NCBI GenBank assembly: GCA_028284665.1
Contig: JANQRG010000019.1
Coordinates: 62,001-126,000, forward strand
Reading direction: 5' to 3'
Origin: Croceivirga sp.
Lineage (GTDB): Bacteria > Bacteroidota > Bacteroidia > Flavobacteriales > Flavobacteriaceae
Length of the DNA stretch: 64,000 nt
Shown here: positions 54,869 through 63,542 of the stretch, in pieces
How the letters are laid out: the number at the start of each line of letters is the position of its first letter
Position numbering within the stretch: position 1 is the stretch's first letter
Position numbers and translations under genes: made by a program
The notes under the pieces: model-generated
What the model was told of the DNA's origin: nothing
Database searches by the model: none
The model's input: the letters and a program-made list of their open reading frames with translations, nothing else

Positions 54869-56629
54869 CTATTTTATATTCAGATTATAGGGCATTCTGG
54901 CTTGAATACCACTTTGTTCGGTCATGCTTTTTAGTACTTTCAACTGCTCGTAGGTGGCTTCTCCCAGCTCTTTTTTAACCACCTCTTCTCCTATTTTCAG
55001 TTTTGTAGTACTCAAATTGTCCATAAAGCGTTCAAAGTTGGACTTGTATTTTGGATATTTTCGAATGCTGTAGGATGAAAGCCCGGCCAACTCAGCAGCA
55101 GCTTTAATGGCCGCATCCAAAGAACCTAGTTCATCGACAAGGCCAATTTCCTTAGCGGTTATTCCACTCCATACCCTTCCCTGAGCAATTTCGTTAACCG
55201 CTTCTACCGACATATCCCTGCCTTCAGCCACCCGCTCTAAAAAGGCCGTATAGGTATCGGCAATCCCTTCTTCCATTTGTTGCCGAAACGCATCGGACAT
55301 GGGTTCAAAGAAGGAATAATCCACTGCATTGGCATTCGTGCCCACCTGTTCCGCATTGATCCCGATTTCCCCAGCAAATTCGTTGATATTGGGAATAGTC
55401 CCAAAAACGCCTATAGAACCGGTAACCGTAGTGGGTTCGGCGTAAATCCTATCCGCAGCAACAGCCAGATAGTAGCCTCCGGAAGCGGCCACATTACCAA
55501 AAGAAACCACTACCGGTTTTTCCGCCTTGGTCAGCTTTACCTCCCGCCAGATAATGTCCGAAACCAAAGAACTTCCCCCTGGCGAATTGACACGGAGCAC
55601 TACGGCCTTGACATTTTCATTGTCACGTGCTTTTTTCAGTTCGCGCTGTAACATGCCTTGGCCTATGAATTCCCGGTCGCCTTCTCCGTACAATATTTCC
55701 CCCTGGGCATAAATCACGGCAATTCTGTCTTTCCCGCCAGGTGTGTTTTTTCCCTGGGCTACTTTGGCGTATTCCATGAGCGAGAGATAATTCAGTTTCG
55801 CATCAGCCTCCCAACCCATAGCCGTTTTTAGCTGTTCTTCATATTCATCCCAGTACAGCGTCCCATCCAAAAGGCCAGAAGCTACTGCCAGTTCCGGTGT
55901 CCGTGCACCCAGGGTATCTGCAATCCGATTCAGTTCTGTCACGGCAATGTCCCGAGATGTCCCAATATCTTTAAGGAGGACTTCCCAGATAGAGCTAAGC
56001 AAGGCTTTGATCTGTGTCCGATTTTCCTCGCTCATACTATCCGATAAAAACGGCTCTACTGCGCTTTTATATTTTCCATGCCGGATCACTTCCATCCGTA
56101 TTCCGGTCTTCTCCTGTAATTCCTTAAAGTACAATACTTCAGAGGCTAAGCCTTTGAAATCCATAAGCCCCTGAGGGTGCAGAAACACCTTATCCGCTAC
56201 ACTGGCCAAATAATAATCTTTTTGTGAAAAGAAATCTGAAAATGCATACACTAACTTCCCGGAAGCTTTAAACGCTGCCAGTGCTTCCCGCAGCTCCTGG
56301 GTTTGCGCCAGTCCGGTCCTTGAAAAGTTATTCTTAATGCTTATCCCCTTGATGCGGTCATCAGTTTGGGCCACCCGAATGCTATGTAAAATCTGATCCA
56401 ACCCCAGGCCTTCGTCAAATACGCCGACAAAGGGATCGTTCTCATCGGTGCCCAGGTAATCATATACGGGTTCATTAAGGCGCAATTCCAGGATAGTATC
56501 CTCCTTTACCGAAACCCCTTCCCCGGCACTCCCCACCAGCGTAATAAAAATAAAGAACATCACGAAGAATATCCCTAAAGCGATCAAGCTTCCTAAAATG
56601 GCTGCCAGAAGATTTCGCAAAAACGCCAT
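54869..56629 (-). CDS. sppA: signal peptide peptidase SppA, 67K type
   Basis: The 586-residue membrane-anchored protease digests left-over signal peptides. It has an N-terminal helix (LLAAILGSLIALGIFFVMFFIFITLV) and two tandem ClpP-like domains. The catalytic Lys lies in RHGKYKSAVEPFLSD and the catalytic Ser in LRVNSPGGSSLVSD. Length fits the long, E. coli-like form. The YhhQ gene follows after 4 bp; folK-dNK diverges upstream. Confidence 0.96.
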   Translation of the reverse strand: MAFLRNLLAAILGSLIALGIFFVMFFIFITLVGSAGEGVSVKEDTILELRLNEPVYDYLGTDENDPFVGVFDEGLGLDQILHSIRVAQTDDRIKGISIKNNFSRTGLAQTQELREALAAFKASGKLVYAFSDFFSQKDYYLASVADKVFLHPQGLMDFKGLASEVLYFKELQEKTGIRMEVIRHGKYKSAVEPFLSDSMSEENRTQIKALLSSIWEVLLKDIGTSRDIAVTELNRIADTLGARTPELAVASGLLDGTLYWDEYEEQLKTAMGWEADAKLNYLSLMEYAKVAQGKNTPGGKDRIAVIYAQGEILYGEGDREFIGQGMLQRELKKARDNENVKAVVLRVNSPGGSSLVSDIIWREVKLTKAEKPVVVSFGNVAASGGYYLAVAADRIYAEPTTVTGSIGVFGTIPNINEFAGEIGINAEQVGTNANAVDYSFFEPMSDAFRQQMEEGIADTYTAFLERVAEGRDMSVEAVNEIAQGRVWSGITAKEIGLVDELGSLDAAIKAAAELAGLSSYSIRKYPKYKSNFERFMDNLSTTKLKIGEEVVKKELGEATYEQLKVLKSMTEQSGIQARMPYNLNIK

Positions 56630-56699
56630 ACGCTATCTTTTAATAAAGCCGCAAAGATAACTATTGTGCCTATCTTTTATTTACTTTGCGGGCCATATT

Positions 56700-57845
56700 A
56701 TGCGTGAAAAGACAACAGTATATCTCTCCCTGGGGAGTAATTTGGGCAACCGCTATGTACAGCTCCAGCAATCCCTTTTTGCCCTGGCCAGACGCCTGGG
56801 CCGGGTAACCCGGGTATCTGCCGTCTATGAAAATCCGGCGTCAGGGTTTCAGGGAGGCGACTTCCTCAATGCCTGTATAGCCCTGGAGACAGAGGCTTCC
56901 CCTTCCGAGGTATTGGCGACACTACTGGCCCTTGAACAACAAATGGGGAGGCAACGCAACGGATCGAAAAACTATGAATCCCGAACCATAGATATCGACT
57001 TGTTGTATTACGGGGAGGAGATCATCTCCACAGCGGAGCTGACCGTGCCTCACCCTAAACTTGCCGAACGGAACTTTGTGCTCAAACCCCTGGCGGATAT
57101 TGCCCCGCAATACTACCATCCTATACTCCAAAAGGATACCCGGAACCTGCTACAAGAGTCCAGGGACCCTCATCCTTTGACAAAAACCACCTTACGATTG
57201 TTTACCGATCGCCAGACCCTTTTTGACCAGCTCCATTTTATGGCTATTGAAGGTACGATCGGGGTAGGGAAAACCACCTTATCCAAGAAAATTGCCGCAG
57301 ATTTTAATGCCAAGCTGGTATTGGAACGCTTTGCAGACAACCCCTTTCTACCAAAGTTTTATGAGGACCAGAGCCGGTTTGCTTTCCCCCTGGAGATGTC
57401 CTTTCTTGCGGATCGCTACCAACAGTTCACCGAGGATACTTCCCAGTTTGATCTTTTCAAGAACTTTATGGTGAGCGATTATGATATTTTTAAATCGCTG
57501 ATCTTTGCCGGTATCACCTTACAGAAGGATGAATTTGAGCTTTATCGCAAGCTGTTCACGTTCATGTACAAAGAGGTGAAAAAGCCGGACATCTATGTCT
57601 ATCTCTACCAAAACACAGATCGTTTGCTCGAAAACATTCAAAGAAGGGGGCGGGCCTATGAGCAAAGTATTTCCAAGGGCTACCTGGATCAGATCAACAG
57701 GGGATATCTGGACTATATCAAAAGCCATCCCCAGCAAAACAGCTTGATCCTAAATCTGGAACATTTGGATTTTGTAGAGCACCCGTCGGACTATGAAACG
57801 GTGTTAAGCGCCATTGAAGTGAGGTTACTGGAAGTACTTTTTTAA
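56700..57845 (+). CDS. folK: FolK - deoxynucleoside kinase fusion
   Basis: From the ATG at 56700 the protein is about 381 residues and bifunctional by sequence. Residues 1-160 are HPPK (VYLSLGSNLGNRYVQLQ, VYENPASGFQGGDFLNACI, YESRTIDIDLLYYGEEI, PHPKLAERNFVLKPLADIAP), which makes the folate pyrophosphate intermediate. From about residue 180 a complete deoxynucleoside kinase follows (MAIEGTIGVGKTTLSKK; ERFADNPFLPKFYED; RRGRAYEQSISKGYL). The fusion is known in Flavobacteriia and joins folate and nucleotide supply in one chain. A second, stand-alone kinase is at 3.5 kb. Confidence 0.94.
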   Translation: MREKTTVYLSLGSNLGNRYVQLQQSLFALARRLGRVTRVSAVYENPASGFQGGDFLNACIALETEASPSEVLATLLALEQQMGRQRNGSKNYESRTIDIDLLYYGEEIISTAELTVPHPKLAERNFVLKPLADIAPQYYHPILQKDTRNLLQESRDPHPLTKTTLRLFTDRQTLFDQLHFMAIEGTIGVGKTTLSKKIAADFNAKLVLERFADNPFLPKFYEDQSRFAFPLEMSFLADRYQQFTEDTSQFDLFKNFMVSDYDIFKSLIFAGITLQKDEFELYRKLFTFMYKEVKKPDIYVYLYQNTDRLLENIQRRGRAYEQSISKGYLDQINRGYLDYIKSHPQQNSLILNLEHLDFVEHPSDYETVLSAIEVRLLEVLF

Positions 57846-57940
57846 GATAATTTTTAGGATTTATTTGGATATCACTAACAGTTTTATTTTCTTAGCACCC
57901 TGCTAAGTCAGAAACTAACTAACTCAAACTATATGTTTCA

Positions 57941-57966
57941 CCCCCAATTTTATTGGGGGTTTTTTC
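57941..57966 (+). terminator. terminator after folK-dNK
   Basis: CCCCCAAT and ATTGGGGG pair around TTT and are followed by TTTTTTC. It lies between convergent folK-dNK and the methyltransferase gene. Confidence 0.88.
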
Positions 57967-58018
57967 TTTTCCAAGGTTTCTCCTTGGACCATTTTTGAGG
58001 TGCCGCAGCTACAAAAGG

Positions 58019-58555
58019 TTAGAAAACTTTCGGCAATTTGTTCCAGAAATCCCATACCGCTATCCCGGCACTTACAGCAATGTTTAGGGAGTGCTTGGTG
58101 CCAAATTGTGGGATCTCCACTACGGTATTGCAAGTTTGAACCACCTCATCGCTAACGCCTTTCACCTCATTTCCAAAAACCAGGGCATAGGTGGTCCCGG
58201 AAAGCGGTTGAAACTCATGGAGCGCAACCGCCTGGTCCGCTTGTTCCAGGGCTACTACTTCAATCCCTTGCTCTTGTAGGTCATTTATGGCGTCAAGTGT
58301 ATTTTTTTTGTAGGTCCAGGGTACGGTTTCAGTGGCGCCTAAAGCGGTCTTATGAATGTCCTTATGGGGCGGGGTAGCGGTAATGCCGCATAGGTAGATC
58401 TTGGCTACACGGAAAGCATCTGCCGTTCGGAATACCGATCCGATATTGTTTAGGCTTCGCACATTGTCCAGAACGATGACGAGCGGCGTTTTAACCGCCT
58501 TATGATAGCCTTCCACATCCAGGCGATCCAGTTCTGCATTGGCAAGTTTTCGCAT
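58019..58555 (-). CDS. TrmH/SpoU-family RNA 2'-O-methyltransferase
   Basis: The 178-residue protein is a SPOUT methyltransferase. The three motifs are LDNVRSLNNIGSVFRTADAF, YALVFGNEVKGVSDEVV and VVEIPQFGTKHSLNIAVSAGIAVWDF, forming the knotted SAM site. It acts on tRNA or rRNA ribose; the exact target cannot be told. It diverges from mutS. Confidence 0.93.
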   Translation of the reverse strand: MRKLANAELDRLDVEGYHKAVKTPLVIVLDNVRSLNNIGSVFRTADAFRVAKIYLCGITATPPHKDIHKTALGATETVPWTYKKNTLDAINDLQEQGIEVVALEQADQAVALHEFQPLSGTTYALVFGNEVKGVSDEVVQTCNTVVEIPQFGTKHSLNIAVSAGIAVWDFWNKLPKVF

Positions 58556-58644
58556 AAATTATCCACTTTTGGCCCGGAAATATCAACAAAATTCCGGGGA
58601 GCCGAAACCAATTCCTATTTTCGGTAAAATTAACAGAAAAGGAT

Positions 58645-61263
58645 TTGGCAGGCACTACATCAAAAAAGGTCACGCCCTTAATGCGGCAGTACAATGCGAT
58701 AAAAAGCAAGCATCCCGATGCCTTGTTGCTGTTTCGCGTGGGGGATTTTTATGAGACGTTTGGGGAAGATGCTGTAAAGGCTGCTAAAATATTGGATATT
58801 GTCCTTACCCAACGCAACAACGGCGGGGATCAGACGGCATTGGCCGGGTTTCCTCACCATTCCCTCAACACCTACCTGCCCAAACTGGTACGAGCGGGGG
58901 AACGCGTGGCTATCTGCGATCAGTTGGAAGATCCTAAACAAGCCAAAAGTATTGTAAAACGAGGGGTTACAGAACTGGTCACTCCCGGAGTTGCCTTGAA
59001 CGATGATATCCTGAGTTCCAAGACCAATAATTTTCTGGCCGCTCTTCATTTTGGGCACAAGAATTTGGGTATTGCCTTCTTGGACATTTCCACAGGGGAA
59101 TTTCTCACCGCAGAAGGGCATGAAGAACAACTGGACAAGTTACTTCAGAACTTTTCGCCGAGTGAGGTACTGGTTCCAAAAAACAAACGCAACGAATTCG
59201 GGGAACTGTTTGGTACGCATTACCACACCTTTTATCTCGAGGACTGGGTCTTCCAGGAAGATTACGCCAACGAATGCCTTACGGGTCACTTTAAAACGGC
59301 TTCACTTCAGGGTTTTGGGGTACAACATTTGGAGGCAGGCATCATTGCCTCCGGGGCCATACTGCATTACCTCTCCGAAACGCAACATCGACAACTGCGG
59401 CATATCACCCGATTGCAGCGGATCCCGGAAGAGGAATATGTATGGATGGACCGCTTTACCATTCGCAACCTGGAATTGTACCGAACACATTACACCGAGG
59501 CCGTCACCCTTCTGGATGTCATTGACCGTACCATTTCCCCTATGGGCGGCCGCTTACTAAAACGCTGGTTGGCCCTTCCCTTAAAATCGAAAGAAAAAAT
59601 AGTGCAGCGGCACGAGGTGGTCTCCTATTTTTACGAGCGAGAAGCACTTTTGGAACAGTTCCGGCACTGGATCAAACCAATGGGCGATCTGGAACGGCTA
59701 ATCTCCAAAGTAGCTACAGGAAAGATCAGTCCTCGCGCAGTGGTGCTTCTGAAAAACTCGCTGGAAGCCGTAGAGCCGCTTAAAGCATTGGCGGATGCGT
59801 CCGAAGCTATTGCCTTGCAAAAATTGAATGCACAACTTTCCCCTTGTATTCCCTTACAGGAACGGATAACCAACACCCTTCATGCAGAAGCCCCTGTTGT
59901 CATAGGAAAAGGGCCTACTATTGCCCCGGGCTATTCCGAGGAGTTGGATGACCTTCGGGAACTGGCCCATTCCAGCAAGGATTACCTGGATAAGATGCTG
60001 GCCCGTGAAACCGAGGCTACAGGGATCCCCTCCCTAAAGATCGCTTCCAACAATGTTTTCGGATATTATATTGAAGTACGCAATACGCATAAAGACAAGG
60101 TGCCGGAATCCTGGATACGGAAGCAAACCCTGGTGAATGCAGAACGGTATATTACGGAGGAGCTGAAGTCCTATGAAGCGAAGATACTGGGGGCGGAAGA
60201 GCGTATTTTGCAATTGGAGCAACAATTGTTTGAGCAATTGCTGGTTTGGATGCAGGAATACATTACCCCCATTCAACAAAATGCCCGAGTAATCGCGGAA
60301 TTGGATTGCCTTACCGGATTTGCCCAACTGGCACAAGAGAACAACTATGTGTGTCCCACAATGGAAGATTCTACCCAGTTGGTCATCACGGGAGGGCGCC
60401 ATCCGGTTATTGAGAAACAGCTCCCGTTGGGGGAGGCCTATGTTGCCAACGATGTTACCCTCAACCGGGAGGAGCAACAGCTCATCATGATCACCGGGCC
60501 CAATATGAGTGGTAAATCGGCCCTGCTGCGTCAAACCGCTTTGATCGTCTTGCTGGCGCAAATGGGAAGTTTTGTTCCGGCAGAAGGGGCCACCATCGGG
60601 ATAATCGATAAGATCTTTACCCGGGTAGGTGCCAGTGATAACATTTCCATGGGCGAGTCTACCTTTATGGTGGAGATGAACGAAACGGCCTCCATTTTGA
60701 ACAACCTTTCCGAGCGCAGTTTGGTCTTATTGGATGAAATTGGACGGGGCACGAGCACCTATGATGGTATTTCCATTGCCTGGGCTATCTCGGAATACCT
60801 GCACGAGCATCCTTCCCGGGCAAAAACGCTGTTTGCCACGCATTATCACGAGCTTAATGAAATGGCCGGCACTTTTGAACGGATCAAAAACTACAATGTC
60901 TCCATTAAAGAGTTGAAAGACAATGTCCTCTTTTTGCGAAAGTTGGTGCCGGGCGGCAGTGAACACAGTTTCGGGATCCACGTGGCCAAAATGGCCGGAA
61001 TTCCCAAACCTGTTATTCAGAAAGCGAATAAGATCCTGAAAAAGCTGGAAAAATCACATAGCAGCGAGGAAATGACCGGAAAATTGCAAACAGTACAAAA
61101 CGAAATGCAGCTCAGCTTTTTTAACCTGGACGATCCGCTTTTGGAAGAGATCAAGGAAGAGATCCTGCATTTAGACATTGATACGCTCACCCCGGTAGCG
61201 GCATTGATGAAATTAAATGAGATCAAACGCTTATTGACCAAAAAGAAGCGCGCCACTTCTTAG
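58645..61263 (+). CDS. mutS: DNA mismatch repair protein MutS
   Basis: The 872-residue ATPase recognises mismatches. The mismatch-probing motif is in [20 protein letters not shown]. The ATPase has Walker [19 protein letters not shown], the signature [18 protein letters not shown], Walker [18 protein letters not shown] and LFATHYHEL. The start is probably the TTG at 58645, which follows AGAAAAGGATT; the first ATG is twelve codons later and would cut into the conserved [12 protein letters not shown] segment. It stands alone and diverges from the methyltransferase. Confidence 0.97.
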   Translation: MAGTTSKKVTPLMRQYNAIKSKHPDALLLFRVGDFYETFGEDAVKAAKILDIVLTQRNNGGDQTALAGFPHHSLNTYLPKLVRAGERVAICDQLEDPKQAKSIVKRGVTELVTPGVALNDDILSSKTNNFLAALHFGHKNLGIAFLDISTGEFLTAEGHEEQLDKLLQNFSPSEVLVPKNKRNEFGELFGTHYHTFYLEDWVFQEDYANECLTGHFKTASLQGFGVQHLEAGIIASGAILHYLSETQHRQLRHITRLQRIPEEEYVWMDRFTIRNLELYRTHYTEAVTLLDVIDRTISPMGGRLLKRWLALPLKSKEKIVQRHEVVSYFYEREALLEQFRHWIKPMGDLERLISKVATGKISPRAVVLLKNSLEAVEPLKALADASEAIALQKLNAQLSPCIPLQERITNTLHAEAPVVIGKGPTIAPGYSEELDDLRELAHSSKDYLDKMLARETEATGIPSLKIASNNVFGYYIEVRNTHKDKVPESWIRKQTLVNAERYITEELKSYEAKILGAEERILQLEQQLFEQLLVWMQEYITPIQQNARVIAELDCLTGFAQLAQENNYVCPTMEDSTQLVITGGRHPVIEKQLPLGEAYVANDVTLNREEQQLIMITGPNMSGKSALLRQTALIVLLAQMGSFVPAEGATIGIIDKIFTRVGASDNISMGESTFMVEMNETASILNNLSERSLVLLDEIGRGTSTYDGISIAWAISEYLHEHPSRAKTLFATHYHELNEMAGTFERIKNYNVSIKELKDNVLFLRKLVPGGSEHSFGIHVAKMAGIPKPVIQKANKILKKLEKSHSSEEMTGKLQTVQNEMQLSFFNLDDPLLEEIKEEILHLDIDTLTPVAALMKLNEIKRLLTKKKRATS

Positions 61264-61272
61264 CCCCTTTGG

Positions 61273-61340
61273 CATTCCAACACTCTTTTGTCATTCCAGC
61301 ACCCTTTTGTCATTCCCGCTCCCTTTTGTCATTCCTGCCC
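61273..61340 (+). repeat. 19-bp tandem repeats, three and a half copies
   Basis: CATTCCAACACTCTTTTGT, CATTCCAGCACCCTTTTGT and CATTCCCGCTCCCTTTTGT follow each other without spacers, then a partial CATTCCTGCCC. They lie just after the mutS stop. The absence of unique spacers rules out a CRISPR array. Confidence 0.85.
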
Positions 61341-61559
61341 TTCGTCTGCGCTCAGGATAAACTTCGGCAGGGATCTACAACACAATGGGGATTCCTGCCT
61401 TCCCTTTCCCTGCACTTCGAGGGCCTCAGTGCACGGCTCAAGATTCATGAAGGAACGACAAGATTACCGAATTTTCAAATCGAAAATGCTTTCGGATTTC
61501 CAGAAATGTTTTAAATTTGCATCCGCCCTTTAAAAACAGGAGCGTTGTTCCTTAAACAT

Positions 61560-61632
61560 GCGAAAATAGCTCAGTTGGTAGAGCATCACCTTGCCAAGGT
61601 GGAGGTCGCGGGTTCGAATCCCGTTTTTCGCT
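61560..61632 (+). tRNA. tRNA-Gly(GCC)
   Basis: A 73-nt cloverleaf with acceptor GCGAAAA/TTTTCGC, D arm TAGCTCAGTTGGTAGAGC, anticodon stem CACCT/AGGTG with loop TTGCCAA (anticodon GCC) and T arm CGGGTTCGAATCCCG. CCA is not encoded. Confidence 0.96.
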
Positions 61633-61722
61633 CGACTTCGACTCCGCTCGGCTTCGGCTACGCTCAGCCGCCGTCAAGTGGAGTTTTTTTTGAACTACCT
61701 CCAGCCTGCCTACGGCAGACAA

Positions 61723-61786
61723 GCTCGGGTGGTGGAATTGGTAGACCCGCCCGAACGTAGCGTTCGGTACGGGCGGGCACGTTGGA
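61723..61786 (+). pseudogene. 5' tRNA-Leu fragment interrupted by a palindrome
   Basis: GCTCGGGTGGTGGAATTGGTAGA is identical to the first 23 nt of the intact tRNA-Leu 115 bp downstream, and CACGTTGGA continues it for nine more bases. Between the two pieces sits a 32-bp palindromic insert, in the D loop region. After CACGTTGGA the match is lost, so the anticodon and 3' half are absent and it cannot be a working tRNA. Confidence 0.85.
61746..61777. repeat. 32-bp REP-like palindrome inside the tRNA-Leu fragment
   Basis: CCCGCCC pairs with GGGCGGG and GAACG with CGTTC around TAG, with a small bulge. It cleanly splits the tRNA-like sequence between GGTAGA and CACG. Confidence 0.75.
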
Positions 61787-61837
61787 ATGAACGTTCATAA
61801 CATATAATATTGTGCTGAAAGCGTCAGCACTTGGTAC

Positions 61838-61922
61838 GCTCGGGTGGTGGAATTGGTAGACACGTTGGACTTAAAATCCAATGGCCATTATGGCCGTACG
61901 GGTTCAAGTCCCGTCCCGAGTA
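61838..61922 (+). tRNA. tRNA-Leu(TAA)
   Basis: An 85-nt class II tRNA with acceptor GCTCGGG/CCCGAGT (first pair G-T), D arm GGTGGAATTGGTAGACAC, anticodon stem TTGGA/TCCAA with loop CTTAAAA (anticodon TAA), long variable arm TGGCCATTATGGCC and T arm ACGGGTTCAAGTCCCGT. A terminator follows 9 bp later. Confidence 0.95.
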
Positions 61923-61930
61923 CAACGAGG

Positions 61931-61959
61931 AAACCCTTACGATGTAAGGGTTTTTTTTA
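61931..61959 (+). terminator. terminator after tRNA-Leu
   Basis: AAACCCTTAC and GTAAGGGTTT pair around GAT, followed by a run of T. Confidence 0.9.
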
Positions 61960-62014
61960 TGGAGCAAAGCGAAATAAAAAAGAGACTTGTGTTTACTACC
62001 GAAGTATTGAGGTG

Positions 62015-62028
62015 CCCGTCCCGAGTAC
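62015..62028 (+). other. second copy of the tRNA-Leu 3' end (att-like scar)
   Basis: CCCGTCCCGAGTAC is identical to tRNA-Leu positions 61910-61923. It lies 105 bp further on and is followed by its own terminator-like hairpin. Integration of an element into the tRNA 3' end leaves such duplicates. Confidence 0.65.
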
Positions 62029-62042
62029 AGATGCATGGAAAG

Positions 62043-62075
62043 CCCTGACCTTATTTATGGTCAGGGTTTTTGCTT
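62043..62075 (+). terminator. terminator-like hairpin after the second tRNA-Leu 3' copy
   Basis: CCCTGACC and GGTCAGGG pair around TTATTTAT and are followed by TTTTTGC. Confidence 0.75.
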
Positions 62076-62186
62076 TTTAAGCAAGCCAAACTGGTTTGAG
62101 TGCGGCGTAAAAAGCAAAAATACGGCATGAAATGCCTGGGGCTTTAATGTTCAAGATGACGTTTCCGGGACTCGACGCAGGCAATT

Positions 62187-62200
62187 CCCGTCCCGAGTAC
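62187..62200 (+). other. third copy of the tRNA-Leu 3' end (att-like scar)
   Basis: CCCGTCCCGAGTAC occurs a third time, 277 bp after the genuine one, shortly before the recombinase remnant. Confidence 0.65.
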
Positions 62201-62248
62201 CACAAGGATGACGCTTTTTCTGCCATAAATACCCATTTCGTGCCATGC

Positions 62249-62394
62249 AACAGCGGCTTGCTACCAAGATTTCAGAGGACCTGTCACAGTTCTTTCTTCA
62301 CGTTCTACTTGGATGTGGCGCTACCCGGATAACGGAAATCCATACTCATGTGGCCGATAGGTCATTTATGAAAATAACGGATTTGCTATCTTAG
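62249..62394 (+). pseudogene. decayed C-terminus of a tyrosine recombinase (integrase)
   Basis: Reading from 62302 gives VLLGCGATRITEIHTHVADRSFMKITDLLS and a stop. This aligns by eye with the C-terminal LLGH...TTEIYTHV...I..LL of XerC/D-like integrases. The box-II His is Cys and the catalytic Tyr is His. In another frame just upstream, NSGLLPRFQRTCHSSFF resembles the AGI..VTPHxLRHSFATH block with Arg changed to Cys, which implies a frameshift near 62295. The rest of the gene is gone. No function is possible; it is evidence of a former element next to tRNA-Leu. Confidence 0.65.
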
Positions 62395-62442
62395 GCATAT
62401 AGTGGATATACGATCAATAATCAATAATCATATACAATTGTT

Positions 62443-62823
62443 GTGCTTAATTTGATAAAAAGAAAACAATTAAAAATATCATTAGTACTATTCGGAATTC
62501 TAATACTGAGTAATTTTCTTTCTGGATATATAAATATCTTCACTGAGGGACTATTTAGAACCTATCTCTATCAAACAGAAAATGCTGAATTTGAATTTAC
62601 TACAATGCCAGCAAAAGGACGTGATATCGGAATGATGGAAAGACAGTTTACTGACTTCAAGGAAACTCATCCTGAATATGCGAAATTGGAACTCAAAAGA
62701 ACATTTAAACGAAATCCAATGAAGTTTTGGAATTGGTATTCATATCTGACAAATGAAATGTATGATTATGAATATCAAACTGAAGTGGAATCTAAATCTG
62801 GAAAAGGAAAGTTTGGAATTTAA
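62443..62823 (+). CDS. small hypothetical protein with N-terminal membrane helix
   Basis: The 126-residue frame starts at a GTG; no early ATG exists, so the start is uncertain. A hydrophobic helix (ISLVLFGILILSNFLSGYINIF, about residues 12-33) is followed by a charged soluble part ending ESKSGKGKFGI. The base and codon use are clearly AT-rich compared with mutS. I do not recognise a family. It is the first of a series of small genes separated by palindromic spacers and lies 3' of the integrase remnant. Confidence 0.55.
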   Translation: MLNLIKRKQLKISLVLFGILILSNFLSGYINIFTEGLFRTYLYQTENAEFEFTTMPAKGRDIGMMERQFTDFKETHPEYAKLELKRTFKRNPMKFWNWYSYLTNEMYDYEYQTEVESKSGKGKFGI

Positions 62824-62827
62824 AAAA

Positions 62828-63024
62828 CTAAGCACAACAATGTATAACCGCAATTACGGCGAATTTGACTACCCTTCGACTAGCTCAGCACAGCCTCGGA
62901 AATTCCAGCCTGATTCGCTAACTTATAGCTACGACGAAAAAGTCCGTTTCAACCAACGCGCCGACTCGACCGCTGCGGACGCAGACGGCGTGCAACGAAG
63001 CCATACACGCGACCGTTAGGCACA
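62828..63024 (+). repeat. cassette-like palindromic spacer B
   Basis: This GC-richer non-coding block starts AGCACAACAATGTATAACCG and ends GCGACCGTTAGGCACAAT, two bases before the next ATG. Its ends are imperfectly complementary (TGTATAACCGCAATTAC against GCAACGAAGCCATACA). The right end GTTAGGC fits the integron attC core GTTRRRY, but the left end does not give the expected RYYYAAC partner. Confidence 0.55.
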
Positions 63025-63026
63025 AT

Positions 63027-63362
63027 ATGACTAAGACAATTAAAATACTATTGACTATTCCATCAATTTTGGCCTTTTGCTACTTGGTGACTTTTTGGTT
63101 TCCAGTTGAATTCAAATGGTTATTCCCCACGATGAAATCGTATTACATTCAGATTGGAATTCTGAATATTTTAATAATTATGCAGGTAGCAATTTTGATA
63201 AAAAAATTATGGTCATTTGAAAACCTGAAAAAATCAAAGAAGTCGGATTGGACTTTTTTTCTAGTATTCTTCAACTCAATTTCTAGCTTAATTTTCATTT
63301 GGAAAAAAGTTGACCAATTTGATAAAATGAATAGAAAATACAGTACACAACAAGGGCTATAA
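63027..63362 (+). CDS. small membrane protein of unknown function
   Basis: The 111-residue protein has three hydrophobic helices (IKILLTIPSILAFCYLVTFWF; YIQIGILNILIIMQVAILI; WTFFLVFFNSISSLIFIW). No motif or family was recognised. The start is the ATG immediately after palindromic spacer B, and spacer C overlaps its 3' end. It is strongly AT-rich. Its context is a cassette-like series of orphan genes on the same strand. Confidence 0.65.
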   Translation: MTKTIKILLTIPSILAFCYLVTFWFPVEFKWLFPTMKSYYIQIGILNILIIMQVAILIKKLWSFENLKKSKKSDWTFFLVFFNSISSLIFIWKKVDQFDKMNRKYSTQQGL

Positions 63363-63530
63363 TCCACTGCTACCATTGAACAACAAAGGAACTAAAAACA
63401 CTAACTTGAAACCCTCAACAAGAGTTAGCTTAAATATCTCTGCTGCGCCCTTTCGCGGGTGACTTGCCATAGGCGCGTCGCAGTCGAGGCGGCAACGAGA
63501 TCGTAGCCAAGACGATTAGGCTTAATTACA
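63346..63530 (+). repeat. cassette-like palindromic spacer C
   Basis: The block begins ACAACAAGGGCTATAATCCA and ends GTAGCCAAGACGATTAGGC, shortly before the next gene. Its ends are imperfect inverted repeats (TAATCCACTGCTAC against GTAGCCAAGACGATTA). An internal hairpin CTAACTT...AGTTAG and a GC-rich centre (GCGCCCTTTCGCGGG) are also present. Confidence 0.55.
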
Positions 63531-63542
63531 ATGAAAATCTGA

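Noticed and set aside
61273-61340. Short direct repeats as a CRISPR array
   Set aside because: Repeats are directly adjacent without spacers and no cas genes are near.
61723-61786. Second functional tRNA-Leu gene
   Set aside because: Only the 5' arm is present, it is split by a palindrome, and anticodon, T arm and 3' acceptor are missing.
61824-62036. Minus-strand 70-residue ORF
   Set aside because: It is the antisense of tRNA-Leu and its duplicated 3' end.
62132-62332. 66-residue ORF as a real gene
   Set aside because: Its end matches a frameshifted piece of an integrase and the start runs through an att-like repeat, so it is treated as remnant.
62753-63019. 88-residue ORF overlapping the small membrane genes
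   Set aside because: It runs mostly through palindromic spacer B and is out of frame with the better-supported gene.
62828-63024. Spacer B as a bona fide integron attC site
   Set aside because: The left end lacks the RYYYAAC partner, the block is longer than typical attC sites and no integron integrase is visible; kept only as a cassette-like spacer.
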